Shown: piece by piece, positions 24,233-32,734 of the stretch | Layout of the letters: each line of letters starts with the position of its first letter | Numbering within the stretch: position 1 is the first letter of the stretch | Assembly (NCBI GenBank): GCA_025929155.1 | Contig: JAICMR010000003.1 | Location: 1 to 49,865 of the forward strand | DNA length: 49,865 nt | Origin: Chthoniobacterales bacterium | GTDB taxonomy: Bacteria > Verrucomicrobiota > Verrucomicrobiia > Chthoniobacterales > UBA10450 | Reading direction: 5' to 3' | The notes under the pieces: model-generated | What the model saw: the letters and a program-made list of their open reading frames with translations, nothing else | What the model was told of the DNA's origin: nothing | Database searches by the model: none | Position numbers and translations under genes: made by a program

Positions 24233-25546
24233 ATGCCGCGAACACGGAAGAAAAAATCAGGCGCGAAATGGTGGCAGCTCGAGCTGGTCGAATGGCTCGC
24301 GGTCGGTCTCGCGATTCTTGGGATCATCGCAGTCTTCTGCGTCTTTTTCATTCGCCGACATGTTCTCGAATATCATCTCGACCACACCTTCTCCGTCAGC
24401 GATCCCGAGTTCTTCGGCTCTGCGCTTGCACTCGCTGACCCCACGCCGCTCGCGGGGAACAAGCTCGATCTGCTCGAGAACGGCGACGCTTATTTTCCCG
24501 CGATGCTGGCCGCGATCCGCACCGCGCAAAAGACGGTCAACTTTGAGGCTTACATCTTTTATTCCGATGAAGTCGGGCGCGCTTTTCGCGACGCGCTCTG
24601 CGAACGCGCCCGCGCCGGCGTGCAGGTTCGCGTCCTCCTCGACGGCGTCGGCTCCGGGCTGAAGCTCGATAATTCGGACGTCCGGATGCTGAAAAACGCC
24701 GGGTGCAAATTCAGCTATTATCATCCGCTCAGGTCGTGGCGGATCGATCGTACCAATCGTCGCACGCATCGCCGCGTGATCGTGATCGATGGCAAAATTG
24801 GCTTCACTGGCGCGGTCGGTTTCGCTGCGGAATGGTCCGGTCGCGCGCAGGATCCGAAGCACTGGCGCGACCTGATGCTGCGGGTTGAAGGCCCGCTCGT
24901 GGGGGAATTGCAGAGTGCGTTCGAAGCGCATTGGATCAAGACCTTTGGCGAGACGCTGAGCGGTGCGGATCAATTTCCCGCGCATCCGCCGGTGGGGGAA
25001 ATTCACGGACAGACCATCGCGTCCCATTCCTTCTCGATGGCGCCGCTGCCGATCGCGCAGGCGGTCTCGTTCGCGGCCGCCACAAAACGGATCTGGATTA
25101 CAAATGCCTATTGCACGCCGACGCCTGACCAGGTCGAGCTCCTCGTGAAAGCGGTGCGCCGCGGCGTCGATGTAAAGCTCATCCTGCCGGGCGAGAACGA
25201 CGATCAGCCCCTAACGAAAAGTGCCGGTCGCGCCGCCTATGGCAGGATGCTCGAGGGTGGCGTGAGGATTTTCGAATACCAACCAACGATGATTCATACG
25301 AAAGCGATGCTGATTGACGGAGAGTTCACGATCATTGGCTCGTCCAACTTCGACGCGCGCTCGGCCGAGATAAATGAAGAGCTGGATCTCGCGGTCTACG
25401 ACGCCGGCTTTGGAAAAAAGATGGAAGCGATCTTCCAGAAAGATCTCGCAAACTCGAAGGAATACACGCTGCAGGATTTTCGGAATCGTTCGCTCTGGGA
25501 ACGCACTACGGAATGGGTCGCGTTTCCGTTTCGTTCGCAGATGTAG
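24233..25546 (+). CDS. Cardiolipin synthase-like phospholipase D family protein
   Basis: A 437-residue protein with one membrane helix at about residues 20-43 and two phospholipase D half-sites. The second HKD motif is intact (HTKAMLIDGEFTIIGSSNFD). The first reads HRRVIVIDGKIGFTG, so the expected Lys is Arg; the His and Asp remain. Cardiolipin synthases join two phosphatidylglycerols using both half-sites. This gene may be a cls family member, or a related PLD enzyme with altered activity. I prefer the ATG at 24233; the GTG at 24173 would add 20 residues. It faces away from ppk1 and is monocistronic. An octamer copy lies at 25210. Confidence 0.82.
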   Translation: MPRTRKKKSGAKWWQLELVEWLAVGLAILGIIAVFCVFFIRRHVLEYHLDHTFSVSDPEFFGSALALADPTPLAGNKLDLLENGDAYFPAMLAAIRTAQKTVNFEAYIFYSDEVGRAFRDALCERARAGVQVRVLLDGVGSGLKLDNSDVRMLKNAGCKFSYYHPLRSWRIDRTNRRTHRRVIVIDGKIGFTGAVGFAAEWSGRAQDPKHWRDLMLRVEGPLVGELQSAFEAHWIKTFGETLSGADQFPAHPPVGEIHGQTIASHSFSMAPLPIAQAVSFAAATKRIWITNAYCTPTPDQVELLVKAVRRGVDVKLILPGENDDQPLTKSAGRAAYGRMLEGGVRIFEYQPTMIHTKAMLIDGEFTIIGSSNFDARSAEINEELDLAVYDAGFGKKMEAIFQKDLANSKEYTLQDFRNRSLWERTTEWVAFPFRSQM

Positions 25547-25612
25547 CTGATGCTCTTTTCAACCGCGGAGAACGCAGAGAGGGAATAGAAAAGCAGCGGC
25601 CAAAACCATCGC

Positions 25613-25662
25613 CATCCTGAGCGAAAGTGAAGCGGAGCGAACGAACTCGAAGGATTCCGTCG
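25613..25662. repeat. Dispersed GTCATCC-type intergenic repeat, copy 3 (partial)
   Basis: CATCCTGAGCGAAAGTGAAG, then CGGAGCGAACG and CGAAGGATTCCGTC, resembles the left end of the family; no right end is seen. Next to it, 25561-25585 (AACCGCGGAGAACGCAGAGA) resembles a segment at 20105-20150, another low-copy filler sequence. Confidence 0.6.
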
Positions 25663-25725
25663 GGCTTCCTGAAAGCGTGCTACCGGCGTTTGCTGAGAAC
25701 CCGCTAACGAAGTTTCCGGGCAGGT

Positions 25726-26892
25726 TCACCAAATTCCCCCAGCTCCCGTCTGTTCCGCTCGGGATGAAAGAAGCGTGCGCTGCACTTTCAAATCCGGCGT
25801 AAGCACCACCAGGTCGGCGTCCATCCCTTCCGCGAGGACGCCTTTCGTTCTCCAGCCCATCGCGCGCGCCGGCGTTTCCGTCGCCATCCGAACGGCTTCA
25901 TGGAATGGAACGCCAACTTCCCCAACCATCTGCCTGACGAGATCAATCATGCATGCCGCGCCCCCCGCCAGCGCCGAGCCATCTTCGACCCAACAGGCTC
26001 CGTCGCGGACGGCGCACTCCTTTTTCCCGAGCAAAAACCTGCTGCCGTCAGCCAAACCCGCCCCAGCGGTTGCGTCCGTCACGAGGCAGATTCCCGCCGC
26101 GCCTTTCGCCTGGTAAAGCATCCGCATCAAGGTCGGGGAAACATGCTGGCCGTCTGCGATCAACTCGCAGAAGATCTCCGGTTCGCTCAGCGCGAACTCG
26201 AGCAAGCCAGCCGTACGCACGCCGCCGCGCCGGCGCATCGACGACATACAGTTGAAAACGTGCGTCACCTGCCGCATTCCCCGTTGGAATCCGGGCCGCG
26301 CCTCATCATCCCACGCCGCGCTATGACCGCCGCTGACCGCGATACCGCTTGTCGTTAGGCAAGAGATTGCTTCGAGTGCGCCCGGAATTTCCGGCGCGAG
26401 CGTGACCCGCAGGATTGCCTTCCCGGCCGTCAGCAGTTGCCTAACGAGTTGCTCCCGCGGCGCGACGATGAACTCCTCCGCCTGCGCGCCGGCCTTCTCG
26501 GGAGAGAGGAACGGACCTTCGACATGCGCGCCTCGGAGCTGCGGAATTTTCCCAACGGAGTCGCCGATCGCCCGCACCACGCGCACAACTTCGTTGAGCG
26601 ACGCGGTCACCGTCGTTAGGCAAAGCGATGTCGTCCCGCCGCTCGCGTGGTACTCGCAGATCGCTCGAAAAGCTTCGGCCGTTCCCTCCATCGCATCGCG
26701 TCCGACCGCACCGTGCACATGCAGGTCGATGAAACCCGGCGCGAGAAAGTCGCCATCCAGGCTCACGATCTCCTCGTTAGGCCGCGGCTCGATCCGCGTG
26801 CGCAGTTCAACGATTTTTCCATCTGTCACCCGCAGCGAAAGCCCATCTCTAATCTCGTCCGGAAAAACCAGGCGACCATTTGTCAGGAGCAT
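25726..26892 (-). CDS. nagA: N-acetylglucosamine-6-phosphate deacetylase
   Basis: A 388-residue amidohydrolase of the NagA family, which removes acetate from GlcNAc-6-P during amino-sugar or peptidoglycan recycling. Metal-site motifs appear in order: APGFIDLHVHG, HVEGPFLSP, VSGGHSAA, THVFNCMSSM, and VTDATAGAG with the catalytic Asp. No nagB or transporter is adjacent, so it may serve cell-wall recycling. Four octamer copies lie within the gene, among the highest densities here, and two of these flank a 96-bp inverted pair (26352 and 26440). Confidence 0.94.
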   Translation of the reverse strand: MLLTNGRLVFPDEIRDGLSLRVTDGKIVELRTRIEPRPNEEIVSLDGDFLAPGFIDLHVHGAVGRDAMEGTAEAFRAICEYHASGGTTSLCLTTVTASLNEVVRVVRAIGDSVGKIPQLRGAHVEGPFLSPEKAGAQAEEFIVAPREQLVRQLLTAGKAILRVTLAPEIPGALEAISCLTTSGIAVSGGHSAAWDDEARPGFQRGMRQVTHVFNCMSSMRRRGGVRTAGLLEFALSEPEIFCELIADGQHVSPTLMRMLYQAKGAAGICLVTDATAGAGLADGSRFLLGKKECAVRDGACWVEDGSALAGGAACMIDLVRQMVGEVGVPFHEAVRMATETPARAMGWRTKGVLAEGMDADLVVLTPDLKVQRTLLSSRAEQTGAGGIW

Positions 26893-26939
26893 TGAAAGAG
26901 AATCGCATCGGCTACGCCCGCGCGCATTTCCGCAAATGG

Positions 26940-27052
26940 GTCATCCCGGGCGAAGCGCAGCGGAGTCCACGGGATCCCCAAAGTTTCCGACCGAGCGTCC
27001 CAACACGAACTTCACGTTCGTGCACCGAATCCCTCGACTGCTCGGGAGTGAC
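26940..27052. repeat. Dispersed GTCATCC-type intergenic repeat, copy 4
   Basis: GTCATCCCGGGCGAAGCGCA, followed by GCGGAGTCCACGGGATCCCC, at the left and CGAATCCCTCGACTGCTCGG, followed by GAGTGAC, at the right. It fills most of the gap between nagA and the divergent acyltransferase. Confidence 0.75.
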
Positions 27053-27100
27053 TTCCGCGCTTGCGCTGCGCCCAGCCTCGACGGAAAGCTCGCGCTGCCC

Positions 27101-28012
27101 ATGAACCCGCGCGCCTGGCTCCGTCACTTTGCCGTGCGGGGCGTGTTCTGGAGAAAATATCTCGATTTCGGCCAGACGAACGTGCCGTTTTATCTGCGCA
27201 CGGTCATGATCACTTTGTGGACCTGCTTTTTTTACTTCTTCGCCTCCCCGGCGCGGCGCGCGGTTCTGGGAAATCTCGAGGTCATTTTTCCGGACTCGAG
27301 TCGCCTAACCAATTACGGCCGCGCCTGGCTCACCCTCTTTCATTTTGCGTGGACGATCTCGGATGCAGCCGATCACAAGCTGGCGAAGACGGAGTTTCGC
27401 TACACCGTCGAGGGTGCTGAGAATCTCGATGCGCTGGGCGCGGCAAGGGGAGCGATTTTGCTCACGGCGCACATGGGCAGTTACGATCTGGGCGCGGCGC
27501 TTTTTGCCGATCGCTACCAGCGCGCAATCCGAATGGTGCGAGCGCCGGAAGCTGACGAGAATACTGCGCGTCACGTGGACGAATCGCTCGCTCGCGCGAC
27601 CGCAGGCGCGGTCAAAGTGGATTACAACCGATCGGAAATGTCGCTCCCGTTTGAGTTGCTGAACGCGCTGCGCGCAGGCGAAATCGTTTCGGTTCTAGGC
27701 GACCGCGCAATTGCCGGCAGTTCGCAGCGCGAGACGCGGCTCTTCGGCGAACTCGTTAGGCTGCCGGACGGGCCGTTCATTCTGGCCTGCGCGGCCCAGG
27801 CGCCGATCTATCCGGTTTTCATTCTTCGTGCTTCCTTTCATCATTACAAAATTATTGCGGGCGAACCCTTTTATTGCCGCCGAAGCGACGCTTCGCGCGA
27901 GGCCGCAGTCGAACACGCGCTCGCTAACTGGTGCCGCACGCTCGAGCAGGTGATTGCGTCGAATTGGTCGCAATGGTTTTCGCTCGTTCCGATTTTTAGG
28001 CTTCATGAGTGA
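27101..28012 (+). CDS. LpxL-like lysophospholipid/lipid A acyltransferase
   Basis: A 303-residue protein of the HtrB/LpxL/LpxM acyltransferase superfamily. A membrane-anchor segment (VPFYLRTVMITLWTCFFYFF) is at about residues 28-47. The catalytic HxxxxD motif is HMGSYD at 124-129, and a later SVLGDRAI segment fits the family. Relatives add secondary acyl chains to lipid A. The gene is divergent from nagA. Its 3' end overlaps the next gene by 8 nt, and that gene overlaps the polysaccharide deacetylase, so three envelope genes form one operon. The reading frame is open further upstream, but that part is antisense to nagA and has no family content. Confidence 0.85.
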   Translation: MNPRAWLRHFAVRGVFWRKYLDFGQTNVPFYLRTVMITLWTCFFYFFASPARRAVLGNLEVIFPDSSRLTNYGRAWLTLFHFAWTISDAADHKLAKTEFRYTVEGAENLDALGAARGAILLTAHMGSYDLGAALFADRYQRAIRMVRAPEADENTARHVDESLARATAGAVKVDYNRSEMSLPFELLNALRAGEIVSVLGDRAIAGSSQRETRLFGELVRLPDGPFILACAAQAPIYPVFILRASFHHYKIIAGEPFYCRRSDASREAAVEHALANWCRTLEQVIASNWSQWFSLVPIFRLHE

Positions 28013-28472
28013 GGTCGGCTTTTGGTTCGCGTTGCCGCGACTGCTCGCCCGCGGGGCGGGGAAAAAAACGCGACGAACGGAGTGGAGTGCGGTGGAAGCC
28101 TACGGTCTGGGATGGCTCGTCTTTTTGTTCCCGTGCATCTTCCTCTGGCATGAACAGGCTGCGCTCGCCAGGCCAATTGGCTGGAAGATCATCGCGTTCC
28201 TTCTCACTCCGCTGCTGGTCTGGATCGGGTGGCTGATCCTTTACCTTTTCGTCTGGTTGCTGGCCGCGATCTTGCGGCGGTTCCGGCTTTTTTCTGGTCC
28301 GAGCAACAATCCGCTCCAGAGTTTTTTCATCCTGCTGACTGTCTCGCTTTTCGCGCTCCGTTTTCTGCGCGACGAGCAGCTCTGGCTGCGCTCGTTAGGC
28401 GGGTTCTGGCTTGCGCTCCTCTTGCTGAATTGGATGGCGGAAATCATCCTGCGGCTTTCCCATGAACGGTAG
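28005..28472 (+). CDS. Small multi-pass membrane protein, unknown
   Basis: A 155-residue protein with about four hydrophobic segments (LGWLVFLFPCIFLW, IIAFLLTPLLVWIGWLILYLF, FFILLTVSLFALRFL and WLALLLLNWMAEIIL). The start at 28005 gives MSEVGFWF and overlaps the acyltransferase stop by 8 nt. I do not recognise the family. Position between an acyltransferase and a polysaccharide deacetylase suggests an envelope role, by context only. An octamer copy encodes RSLGG. Confidence 0.7.
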   Translation: MSEVGFWFALPRLLARGAGKKTRRTEWSAVEAYGLGWLVFLFPCIFLWHEQAALARPIGWKIIAFLLTPLLVWIGWLILYLFVWLLAAILRRFRLFSGPSNNPLQSFFILLTVSLFALRFLRDEQLWLRSLGGFWLALLLLNWMAEIILRLSHER

Positions 28473-29232
28473 GTGGACCCGGCGCGCGATTCTCGCTTTC
28501 GCCGTTTGCGCCGGGCTTTTCTTTGTCGGTCAGGTTGCTTTTCGGCCCTGGCTCGCACTCGGTATTCTGTTCCTCTCGCATCTGCTGATTCTCTTCTCCA
28601 CATTGGTCCCGAACTGCCAGTGGTGGGGTCCGGTCGTGACCCGTTTCGAGACCAAAGAGCGCGAAGTCTGGCTCACGATCGATGACGGGCCGGACGCCAT
28701 GCACACGCCGCGAATGCTGGCGTTGCTCGCTCGCTTCGGCGCGACCGCAACTTTCTTCACAATCGGGAAGCGCGCGGAAGAATTGCCCAACGAAGTCGCG
28801 CGAATCCGCCAGGCCAGTTGTGAAGTGGAGAACCACACCTGGTCGCATCCGAGCGGAAGCTTCTGGGCTTTTTCACCGGAAAAAATCGGGCGGGAGATTG
28901 ATCGGCATCCGGTGCCTTCGCGATTTTTTCGCGCTCCTGCGGGTTTGAAAAATTTCTTCGTTCACCCGCTCCTCGCGCGTCGCAAAATGCAGCTCATCGG
29001 CTGGAGCGTGCGCGGGCTCGATACTGTGAGCGGCGATCCCGTTGCGGTCTCTGCGCGAATTCGGCAGGGACTGAAACCGGGCGCGATTATTCTGCTGCAC
29101 GAAGGTCATCGCACGGAAAGCGATCCGGAATTTCACCCGCGTTGTCTCGCGCAAACGCTCGAGATCCTGGCGGAGGAAGGCTACCGCTGCGTCATCCCGC
29201 GACTGGAGCAATTGCGCGCCGGCGGAAGATGA
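28462..29232 (+). CDS. Polysaccharide deacetylase (NodB homology, CE4)
   Basis: A 256-residue protein with two N-terminal membrane helices (about residues 8-25 and 31-50), then a NodB-type catalytic domain. The metal site is TIDDGPD (Asp74, Asp75) with NHTWSHPSG (His125, His129). The FRAPAGLKN segment and LHEGHR near the end are the remaining family motifs. CE4 enzymes remove N-acetyl groups from chitin-like or peptidoglycan sugars. It is last in the three-gene overlapping operon. Its 3' end overlaps the convergent methyltransferase gene by 41 bp. Confidence 0.88.
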   Translation: MNGRWTRRAILAFAVCAGLFFVGQVAFRPWLALGILFLSHLLILFSTLVPNCQWWGPVVTRFETKEREVWLTIDDGPDAMHTPRMLALLARFGATATFFTIGKRAEELPNEVARIRQASCEVENHTWSHPSGSFWAFSPEKIGREIDRHPVPSRFFRAPAGLKNFFVHPLLARRKMQLIGWSVRGLDTVSGDPVAVSARIRQGLKPGAIILLHEGHRTESDPEFHPRCLAQTLEILAEEGYRCVIPRLEQLRAGGR

Positions 29233-29926
29233 AGAGGTGGTTGTTGAACGGCGTGTCGCCCCAGAGCGGCGCGATCTTCTGTTCGAATTCGTTATGCAAA
29301 AAATGCGCCGCGACCGCCGCGCGAGTGGGGAAGTGGAGTGATGTCCGCACGTTCCAGGTCGTCGCCTGCGCGAAACGTTCGGCCAGATAAGTGAGCCAGA
29401 AGCGCGCATTCTCGTCCCGCGGACAGTCGCGGATCAGGAGCATTCCTCCCGGCGCAATCCGGGGAACGAGGCGCGCCAGCAAACGTTCCTGCTCGTCAGG
29501 CCGGAGATAATGCAACACGTCGAAGAGCGCGAGGCTGCCGCTGCGCTCGAGATTGTCCGCGGCATCCTGCTCGACGAATTCGAGCGCGGGGTAGTGACGC
29601 TCCGCGACGGCCTGAGCTCGCGCGATTTTCCGCCCGTCGCGATCGATCCCCGCAATCGGCGGCTGAAAACCTCGCTCGCGCAGGTAGAAACCGAGCAAGC
29701 CGACGCCGCAGCCAACATCGAGCAGCGGCTCGCGCGAAGCGCGGAGCAACTCGAAGGCGGCCGGGAAGACCGGATCGCTCCGGAGCTTTTTGGCTGCGTA
29801 AAGTCGCAGCCAGAGTTCCGGGAAGCGGCTTGCGACCCGGGTGCAGGCGGCACCGTGGCTTTCGTCCGGCAGCGCGGCGCAGGCGCAGTCGCGTTCCAAT
29901 GCGGTGCGCGCATTCCCGTTTTTCAT
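29192..29926 (-). CDS. Class I SAM-dependent methyltransferase
   Basis: A 244-residue methyltransferase. Motif [14 protein letters not shown] is at residues 68-80, [13 protein letters not shown] comes after it, and [20 protein letters not shown][14 protein letters not shown] follows. I chose the ATG at 29926, which leaves a 37-bp gap to the divergent ATP-grasp gene; a start at 29989 would overlap that gene. The substrate is unknown. It is convergent with the polysaccharide deacetylase and shares 41 bp with it. No octamer copy is found here. Confidence 0.8.
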   Translation of the reverse strand: MKNGNARTALERDCACAALPDESHGAACTRVASRFPELWLRLYAAKKLRSDPVFPAAFELLRASREPLLDVGCGVGLLGFYLRERGFQPPIAGIDRDGRKIARAQAVAERHYPALEFVEQDAADNLERSGSLALFDVLHYLRPDEQERLLARLVPRIAPGGMLLIRDCPRDENARFWLTYLAERFAQATTWNVRTSLHFPTRAAVAAHFLHNEFEQKIAPLWGDTPFNNHLFIFRRRAIAPVAG

Positions 29927-29963
29927 TGCGACCCTCTTTCGCGCTGACAGATTGGCCGTGCAA

Positions 29964-31490
29964 ATGGCCGGCCTTTTTTCTGGATACAAGGTCGAGGGGT
30001 TCTTCGATGAAATGTTCGCTGCGACCGGGGTGCCGCGAACGCATTACGAGCGGCTTCTGGCGCGATTTCGCGAGATGGAGAAGGGCGATTTTGAGCGGAA
30101 GCGGAATCTCGCCGCGACGTCGCTTCTGCAGCAGGGCGTCACCTTCACGGTCTATGATGACGCGCAGGGAACGGAGCGGATTTTCCCGTTCGACCTGATC
30201 CCGCGGATCATCCCGGCCAGCGAATGGGAGCTGATCGAGCGCGGGCTCGTGCAACGGATCACCGCGCTGAATCTTTTCCTGCACGACATTTATCACGGCC
30301 AAAACATTCTGCGCGACGGCGTGGTCCCAAAGGGAATCATCTGGGAAGCGACCGATTTCCGGCCGGAGTTCATGCACTTCGATGTGCCGCGGAATATTTA
30401 CGTGCACATCTGCGGCACCGATCTGATCCGGGACGAAAAAGGCAATTATCTCGTGCTCGAGGATAACGCGCGCTGCCCATCAGGCGTTTCCTATGTCCTG
30501 GAAAATCGGCAGACGATGAAGCGGATCTTTCCGCCACTCTTCGCCGAATATCGGGTGCGTCCGGTGGAAAATTACGCGCAGGAATTGCTCAACGTGCTGC
30601 GTTACATCGCGCCCGAGCGGGACGAGGAACCGACCGTCGTGTTGCTGACGCCCGGAATATACAACTCGGCTTATTACGAACACTCGTTCCTCGCGCGTTC
30701 GATGGGGATCGAGATCGTGGAAGGTCGTGATCTGCTCGTGCAGGAGGGCTGCGTCTTCATGCGCACAACCAAAGGCTTAAAGCGCGTCGATGTGATTTAT
30801 CGGCGGATCAACGACGACTTCCTCGATCCGGAGGTGTTCCGAAAAGATTCCGCGCTGGGTGTGCCTGGCCTCATCGACGCCTATCGCCGCGGCTGCGTCA
30901 GTCTCGCAAATTCCATCGGAACCGGCGTGGCCGACGACAAGGTGGTTTATCATTTCGTGCCCCAAATGATCAGCTACTACCTCGGGGAAGAACCGATCCT
31001 GGGGAATGTCGCGACCTACCTGGCTTCCGACCCTAAGGATCGCAAATACATCCTAGAACATCTCCCGGAATTGGTCGTGAAAGCCGCGAACGAGAGCGGC
31101 GGCTATGGCATGTTGATCGGCTCGCAGGCGAGCCAGGCTGAGCTGGCGGATTTCGCGGACCGGATCAAAGCCGCTCCGCGTAACTACATCGCGCAGCCGG
31201 TCGTGGCGCTCTCCCAGTCGCCCAGTTTTTGCAACGGTTCGATCGTGGGCCGGCACGTCGATTTGCGACCCTACATTCTCTCCGGCGAAAAGGTGACAAT
31301 CATTCCCGGCGGCCTAACGAGAGTAGCATTGCGGGCGGGGTCGCTCGTAGTGAACTCTTCGCAGGGCGGCGGCAGCAAGGACACCTGGGTGGTCGATGAC
31401 GAAGAAGAGGAAACGCCGCTCGAGCTTCAGTCTCAGTCCTCGGAGGTGCAATTGTCACAGTCACAAACTCAGTCGCAGTCAATCGAGTAG
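29964..31490 (+). CDS. Circularly permuted ATP-grasp protein (DUF404/DUF407)
   Basis: A 508-residue cytoplasmic enzyme of the circularly permuted ATP-grasp type. Recognisable parts are [13 protein letters not shown] at residues 6-18, [31 protein letters not shown] and [14 protein letters not shown]. Such proteins form a conserved pair with the alpha-E protein encoded downstream; a peptide ligase role has been proposed for the pair but the product is unknown to me. Here the usual transglutaminase and peptidase partners are not in the window. The C-terminus has an unusual acidic patch then a Gln/Ser tail ([11 protein letters not shown]) of about 30 residues. A 223-bp gap with a dispersed repeat separates it from its partner. 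Confidence 0.9.
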   Translation: MAGLFSGYKVEGFFDEMFAATGVPRTHYERLLARFREMEKGDFERKRNLAATSLLQQGVTFTVYDDAQGTERIFPFDLIPRIIPASEWELIERGLVQRITALNLFLHDIYHGQNILRDGVVPKGIIWEATDFRPEFMHFDVPRNIYVHICGTDLIRDEKGNYLVLEDNARCPSGVSYVLENRQTMKRIFPPLFAEYRVRPVENYAQELLNVLRYIAPERDEEPTVVLLTPGIYNSAYYEHSFLARSMGIEIVEGRDLLVQEGCVFMRTTKGLKRVDVIYRRINDDFLDPEVFRKDSALGVPGLIDAYRRGCVSLANSIGTGVADDKVVYHFVPQMISYYLGEEPILGNVATYLASDPKDRKYILEHLPELVVKAANESGGYGMLIGSQASQAELADFADRIKAAPRNYIAQPVVALSQSPSFCNGSIVGRHVDLRPYILSGEKVTIIPGGLTRVALRAGSLVVNSSQGGGSKDTWVVDDEEEETPLELQSQSSEVQLSQSQTQSQSIE

Positions 31491-31498
31491 ACCGGCAT

Positions 31499-31690
31499 GT
31501 CATCCCGAGCGAAGTGCAGCGTAGTCGAGGGGGGCGGTGGAATTTTCAGAAAGCTCCACCGCAAGAATCCTTCCTCGCGCCTCGCCCGGCGATTTCGCCA
31601 ATTCCTTTACTCGTTAGGTAATGCTGACTCCTATGTTTCCGCGTTGATTCAGGGAATCCTTCGTTCCGCTGCGCTGCACTCAGGATGACC
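31499..31690. repeat. Dispersed GTCATCC-type intergenic repeat, copy 5 (longest)
   Basis: The left end GTCATCCCGAGCGAAGTGCA is followed by GCGTAGTCGAGG. The right end TCGTTCCGCTGCGCTGCACT is followed by CAGGATGAC. The ends are inverted copies, and the internal part carries a further short hairpin and an octamer copy at 31611. It splits an otherwise tight gene pair and resembles an inserted non-autonomous element. Confidence 0.8.
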
Positions 31691-31713
31691 TTCGTTTTGG
31701 AGATCGACCACTC

Positions 31714-32670
31714 ATGTTAAGCCGGGTCGCGGACTCTCTTTATTGGATGAGTCGCTATATCGAGCGAGCGGAGAACGACGCGCGTCTCCTCGACGTCAAT
31801 CTGCAGCTCCTCCTCGACCTCGGCGGCGAGGCCGACGCGATGCAGCATTGGGCGCCGGTCATCGCCTCGCTTGAGGAGACCGATACCTTCGATTCCCTCT
31901 ACGAAGCGGCTGACGAAGCTTCCGTCACCGAGTTCCTCACCCTGCAAAGACAAAATCCAAACTCGATCATCTCCTGTCTCACCCTCGCGCGCGAAAATGC
32001 CCGCACCACGCGTGAGCAAATCTCCAGCGAAATGTGGGAGGAGATCAACCGGCTCTATCTCTTCGTGCAGAGTGAGGGCGCAGGCCGGCTGCTCCTCTCA
32101 AGTCCACACCAGTTTTTCAAGCAGGTCATCACCGGCTCGCATCTGTTTCAGGGCGTGACCGACGCGACCATGACGCACGGCGAAGGCTGGGATTTCATTC
32201 GCATTGGGACGCTGCTCGAGCGAGCCGACAGCACGTCGCGCATCCTCGACGTGAAATATCACATCCTCCTGCCGACCGGCGAGAATGTCGGCGGCAATGT
32301 TGATACGATTCAATGGATGGGGGTGTTGAAATCGTGCAGCGCCCTCGAGGCCTACTGCAAGCTTTACGTCAGCCAGGTTGCACCATGGAAGGTGGCCGAA
32401 TTTCTCATCACCCATCAGGAGTTTCCCCGCTCGATTCGCTATTGTGTGGACTCGCTCGATCACGCGCTGCACCGGATTTCCGGCGTCGATGAATCGCGCT
32501 ATAGCAACGAGGCGGAACGGCTCTCCGGCCGGCTGCGGTCAGATGTGGATTTCGTCACGATCGGCGAGATTTTCGAGTTTGGGTTGCACGAGTACCTGAC
32601 GCAAATCCAGGAGCGGCTTGTGGAAGTGAGCAATGCGATGCACGCGACCTATTGCGCAAGCCTCGCGTAA
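31714..32670 (+). CDS. Alpha-E domain protein (DUF403)
   Basis: A 318-residue mostly alpha-helical protein of the DUF403/alpha-E family. The opening MLSRVADSLYWMSRYIERAENDARLLD is diagnostic. Other conserved pieces are RENARTTREQISSEMWEEIN and the Trp/Gly-rich WDFIRIGTLLERADSTSRILDVKY. It is the standard partner of the circularly permuted ATP-grasp enzyme upstream and probably acts in the same complex or pathway. It follows a dispersed repeat and is followed by a convergent prepilin peptidase gene. Confidence 0.93.
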   Translation: MLSRVADSLYWMSRYIERAENDARLLDVNLQLLLDLGGEADAMQHWAPVIASLEETDTFDSLYEAADEASVTEFLTLQRQNPNSIISCLTLARENARTTREQISSEMWEEINRLYLFVQSEGAGRLLLSSPHQFFKQVITGSHLFQGVTDATMTHGEGWDFIRIGTLLERADSTSRILDVKYHILLPTGENVGGNVDTIQWMGVLKSCSALEAYCKLYVSQVAPWKVAEFLITHQEFPRSIRYCVDSLDHALHRISGVDESRYSNEAERLSGRLRSDVDFVTIGEIFEFGLHEYLTQIQERLVEVSNAMHATYCASLA

Positions 32671-32734
32671 CTCAGACAACCTGCCTGAAAGGTCGCGCAG
32701 GCTTCCAGCCTGCAGATCACGCTGGACGCCTGCG

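Noticed and set aside
26402-27100. Upstream in-frame extension of the LpxL-like gene
   Set aside because: It is antisense to nagA and has no match to acyltransferases. The ATG at 27101 begins the family region.
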